Shown: one piece after another, positions 23,557 to 32,050 of the stretch
Layout of the letters: each line of letters opens with the position of its first letter
Position numbering within the stretch: position 1 is the stretch's first letter
Source: Marinobacter sp. THAF197a
GTDB lineage: Bacteria; Pseudomonadota; Gammaproteobacteria; Pseudomonadales; Oleiphilaceae
Length of the DNA: 64,000 nucleotides
Reading direction: 5' to 3'
NCBI RefSeq assembly: GCF_009363275.1
Contig: NZ_CP045324.1
Span: forward strand, 1,550,001-1,614,000
Notes under the pieces: generated by a model
Told to the model about the DNA's origin: nothing
Databases searched by the model: none
The model's input: the letters and a program-made list of their open reading frames with translations, nothing else
Translations under genes and position numbers: made by a program

Positions 23557-25011
23557 TTATTCACTGAGCAAAAAACGGAGAATCGGTTCTAGCCGGGTGG
23601 CGATGTCTCTCACATCGCTGGGCACCAGAATGTGATGATCATTGTGGGTCGCAAGATTCAGGAACGTCCGCGGCATCGCCTTGTCATTGCTAAAAGCTTT
23701 GCGGACGTTCTCGTCGGGTATTGTTTTACGGCACGTTGACGCGAATTTTATCATTTTCTCGAGGCCGGGAACGAAGCCTTCCGTCTTCTGGTGCTTAGCG
23801 ATGAAATCCGCCCATGTGTTGGCGTGTCTCATTCTTGCCACGAGGCTAATCTCAAGGAGCGATCTTATTAAGAAGGCCGTTCCGTGCGGATAGTCCTCTG
23901 GCTTTATGACTTGAAGCTCTTCAAGTAGTGTTCGGGCTTTGTCGTGCTTGAGAGTGCATTCAATGTCGGGAGCCAGAGCTGGGGCGTTACGCCTTGACCG
24001 GCGTTTTGGCTTCGGTTTTGGTGTGGGCTTCTTCTCCGTGGAATCGTTTTGCTTCTCATCTTCTGGAACGAAGTCGGTCGCAGGCGTTGCTTTCTTTGAT
24101 TTCGTCGGCCGAATTTCTTCAGGAAGCTTATCCAGATACTCGGCAATTTGATCTTTGTTATTTGCGGTTCGGCTGTTCAGCTTTGCTTTCCCGCTTGAGC
24201 TGAAATGAGGTATTGCGTCATAGACCAGTCGTTTCAGAAACGGCTGTATTAGTGATTCTTCCCAGTTAAATTCCGGCCACCCTTTATCATTAAAATTCAC
24301 TTTACCTATTTTCTCTGCGGTGGCAGGGCTCTTCAGAACCCTAGATAGAGCTTCAATCGGAAAGGTGTCAACTGACTCCATCAGGAACGATTTCTCCTCA
24401 GGATTCCAATCCAGCTTTAGGAAGACATCGAAAAGCCGAGCTTCTTGAACGGCTTTTTTAATGTCACTTATCTTTAGGCCGGTTTCCTTTTGAACATCTT
24501 CCAAGTCTTGGCCGCCTTCAAGGGCGTTAATGGCAAATTTGCCCTGAGCGAACCGGGACCAAGGTTTTACGGGAGCTTGATTTAAGTGCCTGGAGACAAT
24601 CAACTCTGTAGCAGCGGCTCGTGAGGGAGCAATGACAACGGGAATTCTGGAGAAGCTGCTTGCTGCAGCTCCGATAGAGTCTCTCCACTTGTTGACAAAA
24701 CGCTCGTATTTTTGGGGAGCGAGATTTGGTTTTTGGAGCACGCGGCATGCACATACGCGCCGATTTCCCTCAACGACGACGAACTTGCTTTTGACGCCAG
24801 GCTTCCGAATTACCACGACTTGCTGATCTGGAAAGTAGCCAGACTTAGCAATTGAGCGGATCATTTCCTTAACTTTTCCAGCTTCAAACATTTCTTGGAA
24901 AACGTCCGTCTGGCTGGCGTCGTGTGGTAATCCGGGAAGCCTGGGATTGTCAGGATCGAGATCAATCGACTGTGGGGAAATGAATTTGTGTGGCCATTTT
25001 TCGTATTCCAT
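23557..25011 (-). CDS. ParB/Srx-fold protein with possible HEPN-like C-terminal domain
   Basis: A 484-residue protein with three parts. Residues 10-135 form a ParB-type N-terminal domain: IDLDPDNPRLP, KSGYFPDQQVVVI, and the diagnostic FVVVEGNRRVCACRVL with GNRR at 82-85. Residues 150-300 are helical, with a likely HTH (DLEDVQKETGLKISDIKKAV). A basic, Pro/Lys-rich linker (305-345) leads to a helical C-terminal domain (353-484) with RSLLEISLVARMR and LNLATHNDHHILVPSDVRDI. The NxxxH followed by PS and a closing helix resembles DUF4145/HEPN-type domains, which are often RNases. ParB folds can act as CTPases or nucleases. Together with the downstream methylase this looks like a modification or defence operon; that is inference. 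Confidence 0.75.
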   Translation of the reverse strand: MEYEKWPHKFISPQSIDLDPDNPRLPGLPHDASQTDVFQEMFEAGKVKEMIRSIAKSGYFPDQQVVVIRKPGVKSKFVVVEGNRRVCACRVLQKPNLAPQKYERFVNKWRDSIGAAASSFSRIPVVIAPSRAAATELIVSRHLNQAPVKPWSRFAQGKFAINALEGGQDLEDVQKETGLKISDIKKAVQEARLFDVFLKLDWNPEEKSFLMESVDTFPIEALSRVLKSPATAEKIGKVNFNDKGWPEFNWEESLIQPFLKRLVYDAIPHFSSSGKAKLNSRTANNKDQIAEYLDKLPEEIRPTKSKKATPATDFVPEDEKQNDSTEKKPTPKPKPKRRSRRNAPALAPDIECTLKHDKARTLLEELQVIKPEDYPHGTAFLIRSLLEISLVARMRHANTWADFIAKHQKTEGFVPGLEKMIKFASTCRKTIPDENVRKAFSNDKAMPRTFLNLATHNDHHILVPSDVRDIATRLEPILRFLLSE

Positions 25012-25156
25012 GTGCAGACGGCTCCCTACGCTCGCATTTTCTTAGAATCGCTACCCAGTTATTGCTTTTGTGAATATGAAAGATAACTTTAGTTCCGTAA
25101 ATGACGCAGCGCAAGCTAACTGTTTTTAACTGCGGTTTTGGGTGGGTGCAGTTGCC

Positions 25157-25210
25157 GGGGTCTGACCCCAGTACATTTGACCGGGCGAAATGTCTTGGGG
25201 TCTGACCCCA
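25157..25210. repeat. Palindromic repeat, paired copy a
   Basis: GGGGTCTGACCCC occurs twice in 54 bases, separated by a spacer with complementary CATTTGA and AAATGTC arms. It lies upstream of rlmA, which starts 45 bases later. It belongs to the same family as the copies at 40.2, 43.1, 45.2 and 46.7 kb. Confidence 0.85.
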
Positions 25211-25254
25211 GCATGTATAATCCGCGGTGGATGAACCGGACAACAGGATATTGA

Positions 25255-26109
25255 ATGACCATCACAGCCTTTGACGCCTTAGCCTGCCCCCTGGACGGCG
25301 CTGCCTTGCAGCGGGAGTCGGGTTCGTGGCGGTGTGCCAGTGGCCATAATTTTGATGTGGCGCGGCAGGGCTATGTGCATCTGTTGCCGGTGCAGAAGAA
25401 GCGTTCGCTGGACCCGGGTGACAGTAAGGTGATGGTGGCGGCACGCCAGCGTTTTCTTGAGGCAGGGTATTACCAGCCGATTGCCGAGGCGGTGTCGCGG
25501 GCAACGCTGAACGATGCGCCGGCCAGCACCACACTGAGTTGCCTGGATGCCGGTTGTGGTGAAGGCTATTACCTGCGACAACTGGCCCGGGCGGCGGGCG
25601 AGGAACGCGCCCTGGCGCTATTGGGCCTGGATATCTCGAAATGGGCGGTACTGGCGGCGGCCCGTGAAGACAAACGGCCGAGCTGGGTGGTGGGCAGTAA
25701 TGCGAATCTGCCGGTGCTACCTGGCTCACTGGACCGTATTCTCTGTCTGTTTGGCTTTCCCGTGTACCCGGAATTCGGCCGTGTTCTCAAACCGGGCGGC
25801 AAGCTGATTCAGGTGGACGCAGGGCAGGATCACCTGCGGGAGCTGCGGGAAATTATCTATCCTGAAATCCGGAGCGAATCGAAGAAAGTGATGCCAGGCC
25901 CGGAAGGATTTCGCCGAGTGGCTTCGGAAGATGTTCGGTTTTCACTGCATCTGGCGGGGGCGGAGCCCATCGCAGACCTTCTGGCGATGACGCCCCATTT
26001 CTACCGGGCAAACGCGGAAGGCCGGGAGCGGGCGGCTGCCCTGAACTCCCTGTCACTCACGGTAGATGTTTGCCTGCACACCTTTGAGCGGGTTGCTGAG
26101 GGCGATTAA
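25255..26109 (+). CDS. rlmA: 23S rRNA (guanine-N1)-methyltransferase, RlmA type
   Basis: The 284 residues follow RlmA from end to end: an N-terminal zinc-finger region, GYVHLLPVQKKRSLDPGDSK at about 40-60, the SAM motif LDAGCGEGYYLRQL at about 98-111, and LKPGGKLIQVDAGQDHLREL at about 180-200. RlmA methylates G745 or G748 of 23S rRNA. One zinc ligand is changed: the first pair reads CPLD instead of CPLC, while the second Cys and His (CASGH) are kept. It is the first clearly chromosomal gene after the island. Its TAA overlaps the convergent DUF3581 gene's stop on a shared TTAA. Confidence 0.93.
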   Translation: MTITAFDALACPLDGAALQRESGSWRCASGHNFDVARQGYVHLLPVQKKRSLDPGDSKVMVAARQRFLEAGYYQPIAEAVSRATLNDAPASTTLSCLDAGCGEGYYLRQLARAAGEERALALLGLDISKWAVLAAAREDKRPSWVVGSNANLPVLPGSLDRILCLFGFPVYPEFGRVLKPGGKLIQVDAGQDHLRELREIIYPEIRSESKKVMPGPEGFRRVASEDVRFSLHLAGAEPIADLLAMTPHFYRANAEGRERAAALNSLSLTVDVCLHTFERVAEGD

Positions 26110-26834
26110 TCTGCGTTTTCCATGCCCAGCCGGGTACCACGGGCCTTGAGCCGGTAAAACTCCTCAACAATACCAGCCATGGCCTCCGGGCAGTATTCCC
26201 GGAGCCCGCCCAGCATCAGGCGTTTGGACACTTCACCAACCGAGCTGCCATCAGACATCAAGTGGTACGAGAGGGTCACATTGCCGCGCTTGCCCGCCAC
26301 TTCCAGGTCCGCCTTGTTCAGTTCCAGGTCTGGCTGAAGATTGTCCTGTTTATTGATCGCCACGCTCATGCTTTCATACATCACCATGGGGCGGTCCGGG
26401 TTGAACATGACCCCGTGGGATTCCATCAGCGGTTTGAGCGTGTGGGGGAAATTCTTGCCAGAGGCCGCCACGTAGGCGCGGGTGAAGTCATCAATCACTT
26501 GCTCGTCCCGGATTACCGCACCGCTGCGGCTCACTTCCAGGTAGACCTTGCCGGCTTCGTCGCAGACTTCGATGGTGTCGTCACCGGTTTCCCGGAACTC
26601 CAGGGGAATTTCTGCCCCCAGCAGATTGCGGAAACGGAATGTCATGTTCTCTGATAACCCAAAGCGCCCGACCACAATGGCAAACAGCAGGTCACCGGGC
26701 ACGCAGAAACGGCGGGCGTCCGGATCGTGGATAGGGTTGAAGTCTCCGGCAATCTCTTTGGCAAAATGGCTGGCCTGGGGCGCAGTAATAACAATGCGTC
26801 CGTCCTGGACGGTATAAAAACGTTCTGAAAGCAT
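26106..26834 (-). CDS. DUF3581 family protein
   Basis: The 242-residue protein starting MLSERFYTVQDGRIVITAPQ matches DUF3581 throughout (ASHFAKEIAGDFNPIHDPD, then RRFCVPGDLLFAIVVGRFGL). The family is widespread in marine gammaproteobacteria. The N-terminal GDFNPIHD resembles hotdog-fold MaoC-like dehydratases, so an acyl-binding role is possible, but nothing is established. The longer frame to 27008 has no support; ATG 26834 fits the family start. Confidence 0.88.
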   Translation of the reverse strand: MLSERFYTVQDGRIVITAPQASHFAKEIAGDFNPIHDPDARRFCVPGDLLFAIVVGRFGLSENMTFRFRNLLGAEIPLEFRETGDDTIEVCDEAGKVYLEVSRSGAVIRDEQVIDDFTRAYVAASGKNFPHTLKPLMESHGVMFNPDRPMVMYESMSVAINKQDNLQPDLELNKADLEVAGKRGNVTLSYHLMSDGSSVGEVSKRLMLGGLREYCPEAMAGIVEEFYRLKARGTRLGMENAD

Positions 26835-26962
26835 GGTGTACCTTTTACGGATCGCAGAGATGAGGGAGCGAGATGTTTGTCGGTCCGCAGATTGATCCTG
26901 CCATTCTAAACGATTAAACGCCGCAGGGCCCTCCGGCTTTCGTACAATGCCCGGTGGCAACG

Positions 26963-27820
26963 TCAGTCTTCGTCTTCGGCATCCCGCAGGCGCTCCTGGC
27001 GCTCCCATTCTTCTTCCTTGGCGGCTTCAATTACATCGAGCAGCTCATCCACGTTCGCGCTTTCGGTGTCGTGCTCAAAGCAGCCCGTCAGCTGGCTGTC
27101 GGGGTGCAGGTCGCCGGCTTCATAAAGCGCCCAGATCTCCTTGCCATAATCGGTATTCAGCAGTTCCGGGGCAAAGCGGCCGAAATAGCGGCGCATGTTG
27201 TCTACATCCCTCTCGAGCATGCGCTCCGCGCTGTTATTGCCAGCTGCATTAACCGCCTGGGGCAGGTCGATAATGACCGGACCGGTGGCATCAACCAGAA
27301 CATTGAATTCGGACAGGTCGCCGTGAATCAGGCCGGCACTGAGCATGCGCACGACGTCGGCAATCACCTTGCTGTGGTAACTGCGGGCCTGTTCGGGGGT
27401 GAGGGTAACGTCGTCCAGCCGGGGCGCGGCCTTGCCTTCACCGTCGGCAATCATTTCCATCAGCAGCACGCCGTCGACAAAACCGAAAGGTTCTGGCACG
27501 CGAACGCCGGCGTCCGCCAGGCGGTAGAGGGCGTCTACTTCGGCGTTCAGCCAAGCGTCTTCCTGCTCTTTCTGGCCATAGCGGGTTTTCTTGCTCATGG
27601 CCCGTGCGCGACGGCTGTTCCGTACCTTACGACCTTCCTGGTACTGAACGGCCTGTTTGAAACTGCGTTTCTGGGCCTCTTTGTATACCTTGGCGCAACG
27701 CACCTGGTCGCCGCAGCGCACCACAAACACCTGGGCTTCCTTGCCGCTCATCAACTGGTACAACACCTCATCCACCATGCCTTCATCAACGAGGGGTTGT
27801 AATCGTTTTGGTATCTTCAT
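26963..27820 (-). CDS. RIO1-type serine protein kinase
   Basis: The 285 residues have the RIO catalytic core: a P-loop-like MSGKEAQVFVVRCGDQVRCAK at about 25-45 (Lys in CAKVYKEA), HGDLSEFNVLV (catalytic loop, with Asp as the base) at about 180-190, and the metal-binding VIIDLPQAV just after. The C-terminus is acidic. Bacterial RIO kinases of this group are conserved in Pseudomonas and relatives with no firm substrate. Start MKIPKR at 27820 agrees with the family; the upstream ATG at 27865 would add 15 residues. Confidence 0.9.
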   Translation of the reverse strand: MKIPKRLQPLVDEGMVDEVLYQLMSGKEAQVFVVRCGDQVRCAKVYKEAQKRSFKQAVQYQEGRKVRNSRRARAMSKKTRYGQKEQEDAWLNAEVDALYRLADAGVRVPEPFGFVDGVLLMEMIADGEGKAAPRLDDVTLTPEQARSYHSKVIADVVRMLSAGLIHGDLSEFNVLVDATGPVIIDLPQAVNAAGNNSAERMLERDVDNMRRYFGRFAPELLNTDYGKEIWALYEAGDLHPDSQLTGCFEHDTESANVDELLDVIEAAKEEEWERQERLRDAEDED

Positions 27821-27917
27821 ATAAGTTTCTGTGCCCGGTTCAACTTGCTGGCTCTGTATGGTCATGGCCAGCGTTTATCGGCACATACTACCTGATTGTG
27901 AGCAAAGGAGTGTTGTA

Positions 27918-29426
27918 TTGATCCCGCGCGGACGATTTCCATGGCGATCGCTGATCATCCTGTTGGCCTGCTTGCTGTGGGTGCCGTCAGCTTCCGCGCT
28001 GGACTGGTCGTTCTTGCTGCAGCAGGGGCGAATGGGCATTGCCCTGCCGGATATCGAGACTGCGGATTGGCGCGTGACCGGCATCCGGGCTGAGGTGGTT
28101 AACTCGGTTGAGGCAGACAACCAGGCGGTTATCGTCCGTTTTAAACCCGGTTCAAGGCTGACGGCCGCCACCCTTGCACAGAACGCCGGAGATTCTTCGG
28201 TTTTCTTAAATAACGTGCAGCTGGATCTGACCGATGTAACCGTCACCATCAACCTCGGTGGCGTCGAAGCCCTTGTGGACCGCACTGCGGTGGCTGGCCA
28301 GGTCACCATTGAGATTGAAGACTTGCAACACCCCAGCCTGAAACCCCAGGGTTGGCGGTTCGACGGGCGGGTGAGTGGCGCTGTGTCTGATCTCAGCCTT
28401 GAGGGCCAGCTGCGATCAGATTCCGGCCTGTTGGCGGAGGTGGTGTTGAGAAACCGGACTGGGGAGTTCATGGCTGGCCGGGTAGCTATGGCCATGGCCG
28501 CTGAACAAGCCGGCACGGCAATCGCTGATACACTCGCCCAGTGGCCCCCGTTGCTCACGTTAAACCATGGTCAGCTTGAGGCGGCCGCTAGCTTTCGGCA
28601 GGAACCGGATGCCCCCCTCGCACTGGATGCCCGGCTGAATCTGGCGGGCGTGAGTGGGGTCTTCGATCGAACCGCGTTTTCCGATATGAGTGGCCGTTTG
28701 TTATTCAACCTTGAAGATGAATCACTGGCTGCCCGCCTGCGCGACATCACCATTGCCCAGATCAACTCCGGCATTGGCATAGGTCCGGTGCGGTTGCTGG
28801 CGGATTATCGAGCGCCGGCCGCCGAGCCGCTCACTGGCCAGTTAGAGGTTCAGCAGGCCACAGCCGAATTTCTCAATGGCCGCCTGAGAGTCGCACCGCA
28901 ATCCTTCGATCTGGCCAATCATCCCGTTAACGTCCCGTTGGACGTCTACGAGTTATCGCTTGAACGGCTGTTGGAAGTTTACCCAGCCGAAGGTTTTGAG
29001 GGCACCGGCAGGCTAAACGGCCGGATACCGCTAATGATCTCCGGCACATCGGTAGAGGTTGAGCAAGGCACCATGGCGGCTATTGTTCCGGGCGGCCGCT
29101 TGCGGTTACCGGGCGAGCGCCTTCAGGCCATGTTGGGCGGTAGCCAGGCCGTGGACCTGGTGGTGCAAGCTTTGCAAAACTTTCACTATTCGGTGCTGGA
29201 TAGCACGATAGACTACGATAAGAATGGAAAGCTGATGTTAGGCCTGCGGCTGGAAGGACAAAGCCCGGGCGTTCGCGGCGGCCAGCCGGTGGTGCTGAAC
29301 ATCAATCTTGAAGAAGACATTCCTGCGCTGTTAACCAGCCTACAGCTGAGCGGCAGGGTGAACGAAGCGGTTACCGAACGCGTTCGGGAGCGGCTGCAAC
29401 AGTCCGGGCAGGAGGCAAAACCATGA
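27918..29426 (+). CDS. ydbH: YdbH-like intermembrane lipid-transport protein
   Basis: A 502-residue AsmA-like protein with an N-terminal signal/anchor (SLIILLACLLWVPSASA) and a long beta-repeat body ending in the YdbH/dicarboxylate-transport-like C-terminal domain (AAIVPGGRLRLPGERLQAML, then VLDSTIDYDKNGKLMLGLRL). In E. coli YdbH, with TamB and YhdP, helps carry phospholipids to the outer membrane and works with the lipoprotein YnbE. The start is TTG 27918, with AAGGAG seven bases before; upstream starts have no site. It is shorter than E. coli YdbH (about 880), so the repeat groove is shorter or the N-terminus has been lost. It heads the ydbH-ynbE-ydbL operon. Confidence 0.85.
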   Translation: MIPRGRFPWRSLIILLACLLWVPSASALDWSFLLQQGRMGIALPDIETADWRVTGIRAEVVNSVEADNQAVIVRFKPGSRLTAATLAQNAGDSSVFLNNVQLDLTDVTVTINLGGVEALVDRTAVAGQVTIEIEDLQHPSLKPQGWRFDGRVSGAVSDLSLEGQLRSDSGLLAEVVLRNRTGEFMAGRVAMAMAAEQAGTAIADTLAQWPPLLTLNHGQLEAAASFRQEPDAPLALDARLNLAGVSGVFDRTAFSDMSGRLLFNLEDESLAARLRDITIAQINSGIGIGPVRLLADYRAPAAEPLTGQLEVQQATAEFLNGRLRVAPQSFDLANHPVNVPLDVYELSLERLLEVYPAEGFEGTGRLNGRIPLMISGTSVEVEQGTMAAIVPGGRLRLPGERLQAMLGGSQAVDLVVQALQNFHYSVLDSTIDYDKNGKLMLGLRLEGQSPGVRGGQPVVLNINLEEDIPALLTSLQLSGRVNEAVTERVRERLQQSGQEAKP

Positions 29427-29638
29427 TCAATGTGTGGCGGTCACGCAGGCCGCTGGCGATGAGAGTTCTGATGATATCGGTCCTGCCTTTGGCATTCATT
29501 GCCTGCACGCCAACCGTACAGATGGCGGCACCGAAAGAGCCGATTACCGTGAACCTGAACGTTAAAATCCAGCACGAGATCTACGTTAAAGTGGACAGGG
29601 AAGTGGATGAACTGTTCAGTGATAAAGGCCTGTTCTGA
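29423..29638 (+). CDS. ynbE: YnbE-like outer-membrane lipoprotein
   Basis: A 71-residue precursor with lipobox FIAC (Cys 28) and the YnbE core TVNLNVKIQHEIYVKVDREVDELF. YnbE partners with YdbH in the envelope. The ATG overlaps the upstream stop (ATGA), and GGAGG is present. Confidence 0.88.
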   Translation: MINVWRSRRPLAMRVLMISVLPLAFIACTPTVQMAAPKEPITVNLNVKIQHEIYVKVDREVDELFSDKGLF

Positions 29639-29678
29639 ACAACAGCGGCCTGAACAAGGGCAGATCAAGGGGTTGAAG

Positions 29679-30023
29679 ATGAAACGACTGATGCAACTGG
29701 GCGCCTTCCTTCTGGCCATCGGCATGGCACTGCCGGCGCTCGCCATGAGCCTGGAAGAGGCCAAGCAGAAACTGGAAACCGTCAAACAGCAGGGCCTGGT
29801 GGGCGAAACGCCGACCGGTTACCTGGAAGTGGTGCGCGCAGAAGGCGATGCGCCTGCGGTGGTGCAGGCCATCAACAACGCGCGCCGGGATGAATATGCC
29901 CGCATTGCCGAGCGGCACGACATACCGGTTACCCAGGTGGAAACTGTGGCTGGCAAGAAAGCTATCGAGAAAACACCGGCCGGGCAGTTTGTTCAGGTCA
30001 ATGGCCAGTGGGTGAAGAAATAA
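29679..30023 (+). CDS. ydbL: YdbL-like periplasmic protein (DUF1318)
   Basis: A 114-residue precursor with signal peptide MKRLMQLGAFLLAIGMALPA and the DUF1318 pattern LEEAKQKLETVKQQGLVGET, followed by VVQAINNARRDEYARIAERH. YdbL is encoded with ydbH-ynbE and modulates their complex in E. coli. AGGGG lies before the ATG. Confidence 0.9.
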   Translation: MKRLMQLGAFLLAIGMALPALAMSLEEAKQKLETVKQQGLVGETPTGYLEVVRAEGDAPAVVQAINNARRDEYARIAERHDIPVTQVETVAGKKAIEKTPAGQFVQVNGQWVKK

Positions 30024-30026
30024 CGC

Positions 30027-30470
30027 TTACTCCAGCTCAAGGATCAGTGGCTCCATCAGCCTGTACACCCAGGCTGATCGGCCATCCTTCAGTGTTAACT
30101 CCACCCTTTCGTAGCGCACGCCTAGCCGCTCGTACCTGTCCAATGCCCGCAATTCACTAGCGCTCACTTCAATCACCTCTCCGGCTACGCTGGCATCAGC
30201 GTCCGGCTTTATATCCAGTTTTTCCTTGCGAAAACCCGGGAGTATTGCCAGTTCGCTGCTGCCGGCACGCCCCGTCACCAGCCAACGCACCCAGGGCCGG
30301 GTGAGGGTGCCGTACACAAACACCGAATAGGTTTCGTCCTCGTCGATGGCAGGCAGCTCCGCCGTTGGGTTATAGCCAAAGCTGCTGACAAAGGTCAGCC
30401 AGAGATAGGCAATGCCCACCATCAGCAGTGTCAGAATCAGCGCCAGGGAGCGTTTGATCGATTTTCTCAT
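30027..30470 (-). CDS. Membrane-anchored gamma-glutamylcyclotransferase-like protein
   Basis: One N-terminal membrane segment (LALILTLLMVGIAYLWLTF) precedes an AIG2/GGCT-type domain marked by YSVFVYGTLTRPWVRWL at about 48-65 and the LDRYERLGVRYERV turn near 110. GGCT-like enzymes cleave gamma-glutamyl amines through a catalytic Glu in the acidic helix before the LDRYE motif (GEVIEV here). The membrane anchor is not typical of the family. Substrate not predictable. Convergent with ydbL, four bases apart. Confidence 0.75.
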   Translation of the reverse strand: MRKSIKRSLALILTLLMVGIAYLWLTFVSSFGYNPTAELPAIDEDETYSVFVYGTLTRPWVRWLVTGRAGSSELAILPGFRKEKLDIKPDADASVAGEVIEVSASELRALDRYERLGVRYERVELTLKDGRSAWVYRLMEPLILELE

Positions 30471-30476
30471 AAATTA

Positions 30477-30926
30477 CTACACAGTCTCTCCGGCATGGCT
30501 GATCAGCACCCCGGGCGCACCGGTTTCCAGCTTGTCTTTCAGGCTGCCTGGAATGACGGCCTTGGCCATCTTTGAAGGCTGGATAAGCACGTAGGTGATG
30601 TCTGCATCGGCGATAAACTGCCCGTCACCGTGCCGGAAGAATTCCAGGTGCAGCGTGAAAGACGTATTCCCCAGCCGCCCGGCCTTGATGCGGGCTTCCA
30701 GCACATCGTCAAACTTCGCTGGTGCTTTCCAGTTAACGGTCATGCTGACTACCTGGATGTCCAGGTCCTGATCAAGCAGGTGCTGGTAATCACCAAACAG
30801 CGTGCGGATATACTCATTCACAGCAATATCCACGAAATCTGCATAGCGGGCATTGAACACCACGCCCTGGGCGTCGCATTCGCCATAGCGCACCCGGAAG
30901 CGAAAACGGAAAGGCTGTTCCGACAT
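30477..30926 (-). CDS. Acyl-CoA thioesterase, 4-hydroxybenzoyl-CoA type
   Basis: From ATG 30926 (AGGAG upstream) the 149 residues form a single hotdog domain with RFRVRYGECDAQGVVFNARY near the N-terminus, the catalytic-Asp motif of 4HBT/YbgC-like thioesterases. It hydrolyses acyl-CoA thioesters; chain preference is unknown. It lies just upstream of the GGCT-like gene on the same strand, six bases apart, so they may be co-transcribed. Confidence 0.85.
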   Translation of the reverse strand: MSEQPFRFRFRVRYGECDAQGVVFNARYADFVDIAVNEYIRTLFGDYQHLLDQDLDIQVVSMTVNWKAPAKFDDVLEARIKAGRLGNTSFTLHLEFFRHGDGQFIADADITYVLIQPSKMAKAVIPGSLKDKLETGAPGVLISHAGETV

Positions 30927-31099
30927 GAAGACTCCTAAGTTAATACCGATTGGCCAGGTCAGCTTTCCATACTTGACGATGTGACCCATTATTGTAAAGC
31001 GGTCTCCGAACTGTGTTTGAATATAGAAGCAAGTAGTGGGCTAAGGAATTAGTCCGACAAGACACATAGTGTTGGTGTGATTGTACAAAGGGAATAATT

Positions 31100-32011
31100 A
31101 TGACTGCTGTAAGGAAAGGTGTGCGTGGCTTGGCAGTGTTATCCAGCGTTACCTTGTTGGCGGCCTGTGGTGGCGGCGGAGGTGGCGGTTCTGACGGGCC
31201 AGACCTGACTCTGGATAACGATAATCTGGCGGAGCAAACGGTTGAGGTTGGTCCGGAGTCGGATGTTCGCGGTATCCTGGGGCTCTACGATGATGTTGAT
31301 TACGGATCGGAGTTGATTGTTGAAGTTCAGGACATACTCGCGACTCAGAGCGGGGGAGTCTCGGGCACCACAGACTGTGACGGCGGGGGTACTGCCACGG
31401 TGACCTACGCGGGAGCCGACGATAATAGTGATGAGACCTGGACATTGCAGGGTTGTGTAGTAAACACGAGTGGGTTCGGTGCCGTCACGCTAAACGGTGA
31501 TTACCGCTATGTCGATACGTTAACGGAAACCAGCATCAAAGGGTTTGAAACCTACAACATTAACGGCCAAGTGCAATCAGGAGAAGGGGCTGAACAGCTC
31601 CTCATGCGCGGTCGGGTCGATTTTGATTATTCGGGAACGGAAGACTCCGCTCGCTTTATCGATACCATCAGCGTATTTGAGCTCAAGATTGGAGAACGGT
31701 ACGTCGCGGTCACCGATGGTGAAACGCGTTTAATATTTAATGGATCTGAAGCAGAGTATTCCAACAAAGCCAAACTGATTGGCTCTGCGATTGGTGGTTA
31801 TATCCAGCTCACAACACCCGTGGTTGTTGAGTTTGTCGAAGGCCAGGAATGTCCGGTCGCTGGCGTGTTTCGAGTTGCGAGTAATGGCACCGCGGAGATT
31901 CGCTTCGGCACCAGCACTGGAGGAACTGGCGTAGTGGCGATCTGGATTGATAATCAGCTCGTTGAAAGCTATGACAACTGCAGCGAGATCGGCGTCGTTC
32001 CCGCACTCTGA
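31100..32011 (+). CDS. Putative lipoprotein with glycine-rich leader
   Basis: The 303-residue precursor has a lipobox LLAAC (Cys 23), a run of seven Gly, and an acidic beta-rich body with no family I recognise. Cys pairs near 93 and 120 may form a disulfide. It is a single-gene unit with its own ribosome site (GGGAATAATT region) and a strong hairpin after it. It is probably an outer-membrane or surface lipoprotein. Confidence 0.7.
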   Translation: MTAVRKGVRGLAVLSSVTLLAACGGGGGGGSDGPDLTLDNDNLAEQTVEVGPESDVRGILGLYDDVDYGSELIVEVQDILATQSGGVSGTTDCDGGGTATVTYAGADDNSDETWTLQGCVVNTSGFGAVTLNGDYRYVDTLTETSIKGFETYNINGQVQSGEGAEQLLMRGRVDFDYSGTEDSARFIDTISVFELKIGERYVAVTDGETRLIFNGSEAEYSNKAKLIGSAIGGYIQLTTPVVVEFVEGQECPVAGVFRVASNGTAEIRFGTSTGGTGVVAIWIDNQLVESYDNCSEIGVVPAL

Positions 32012-32018
32012 TCACTAA

Positions 32019-32043
32019 GGGGTGAAGGCCAAGCCTTCACCCC
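32019..32043. terminator. Hairpin between convergent genes
   Basis: GGGGTGAAGGC (32019-32029) and GCCTTCACCCC (32033-32043) form a perfect 11-base stem with a 3-base loop between the lipoprotein gene and the nitronate monooxygenase gene. There is no U-run, so termination efficiency is uncertain. Confidence 0.6.
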
Positions 32044-32050
32044 TAGCCCC

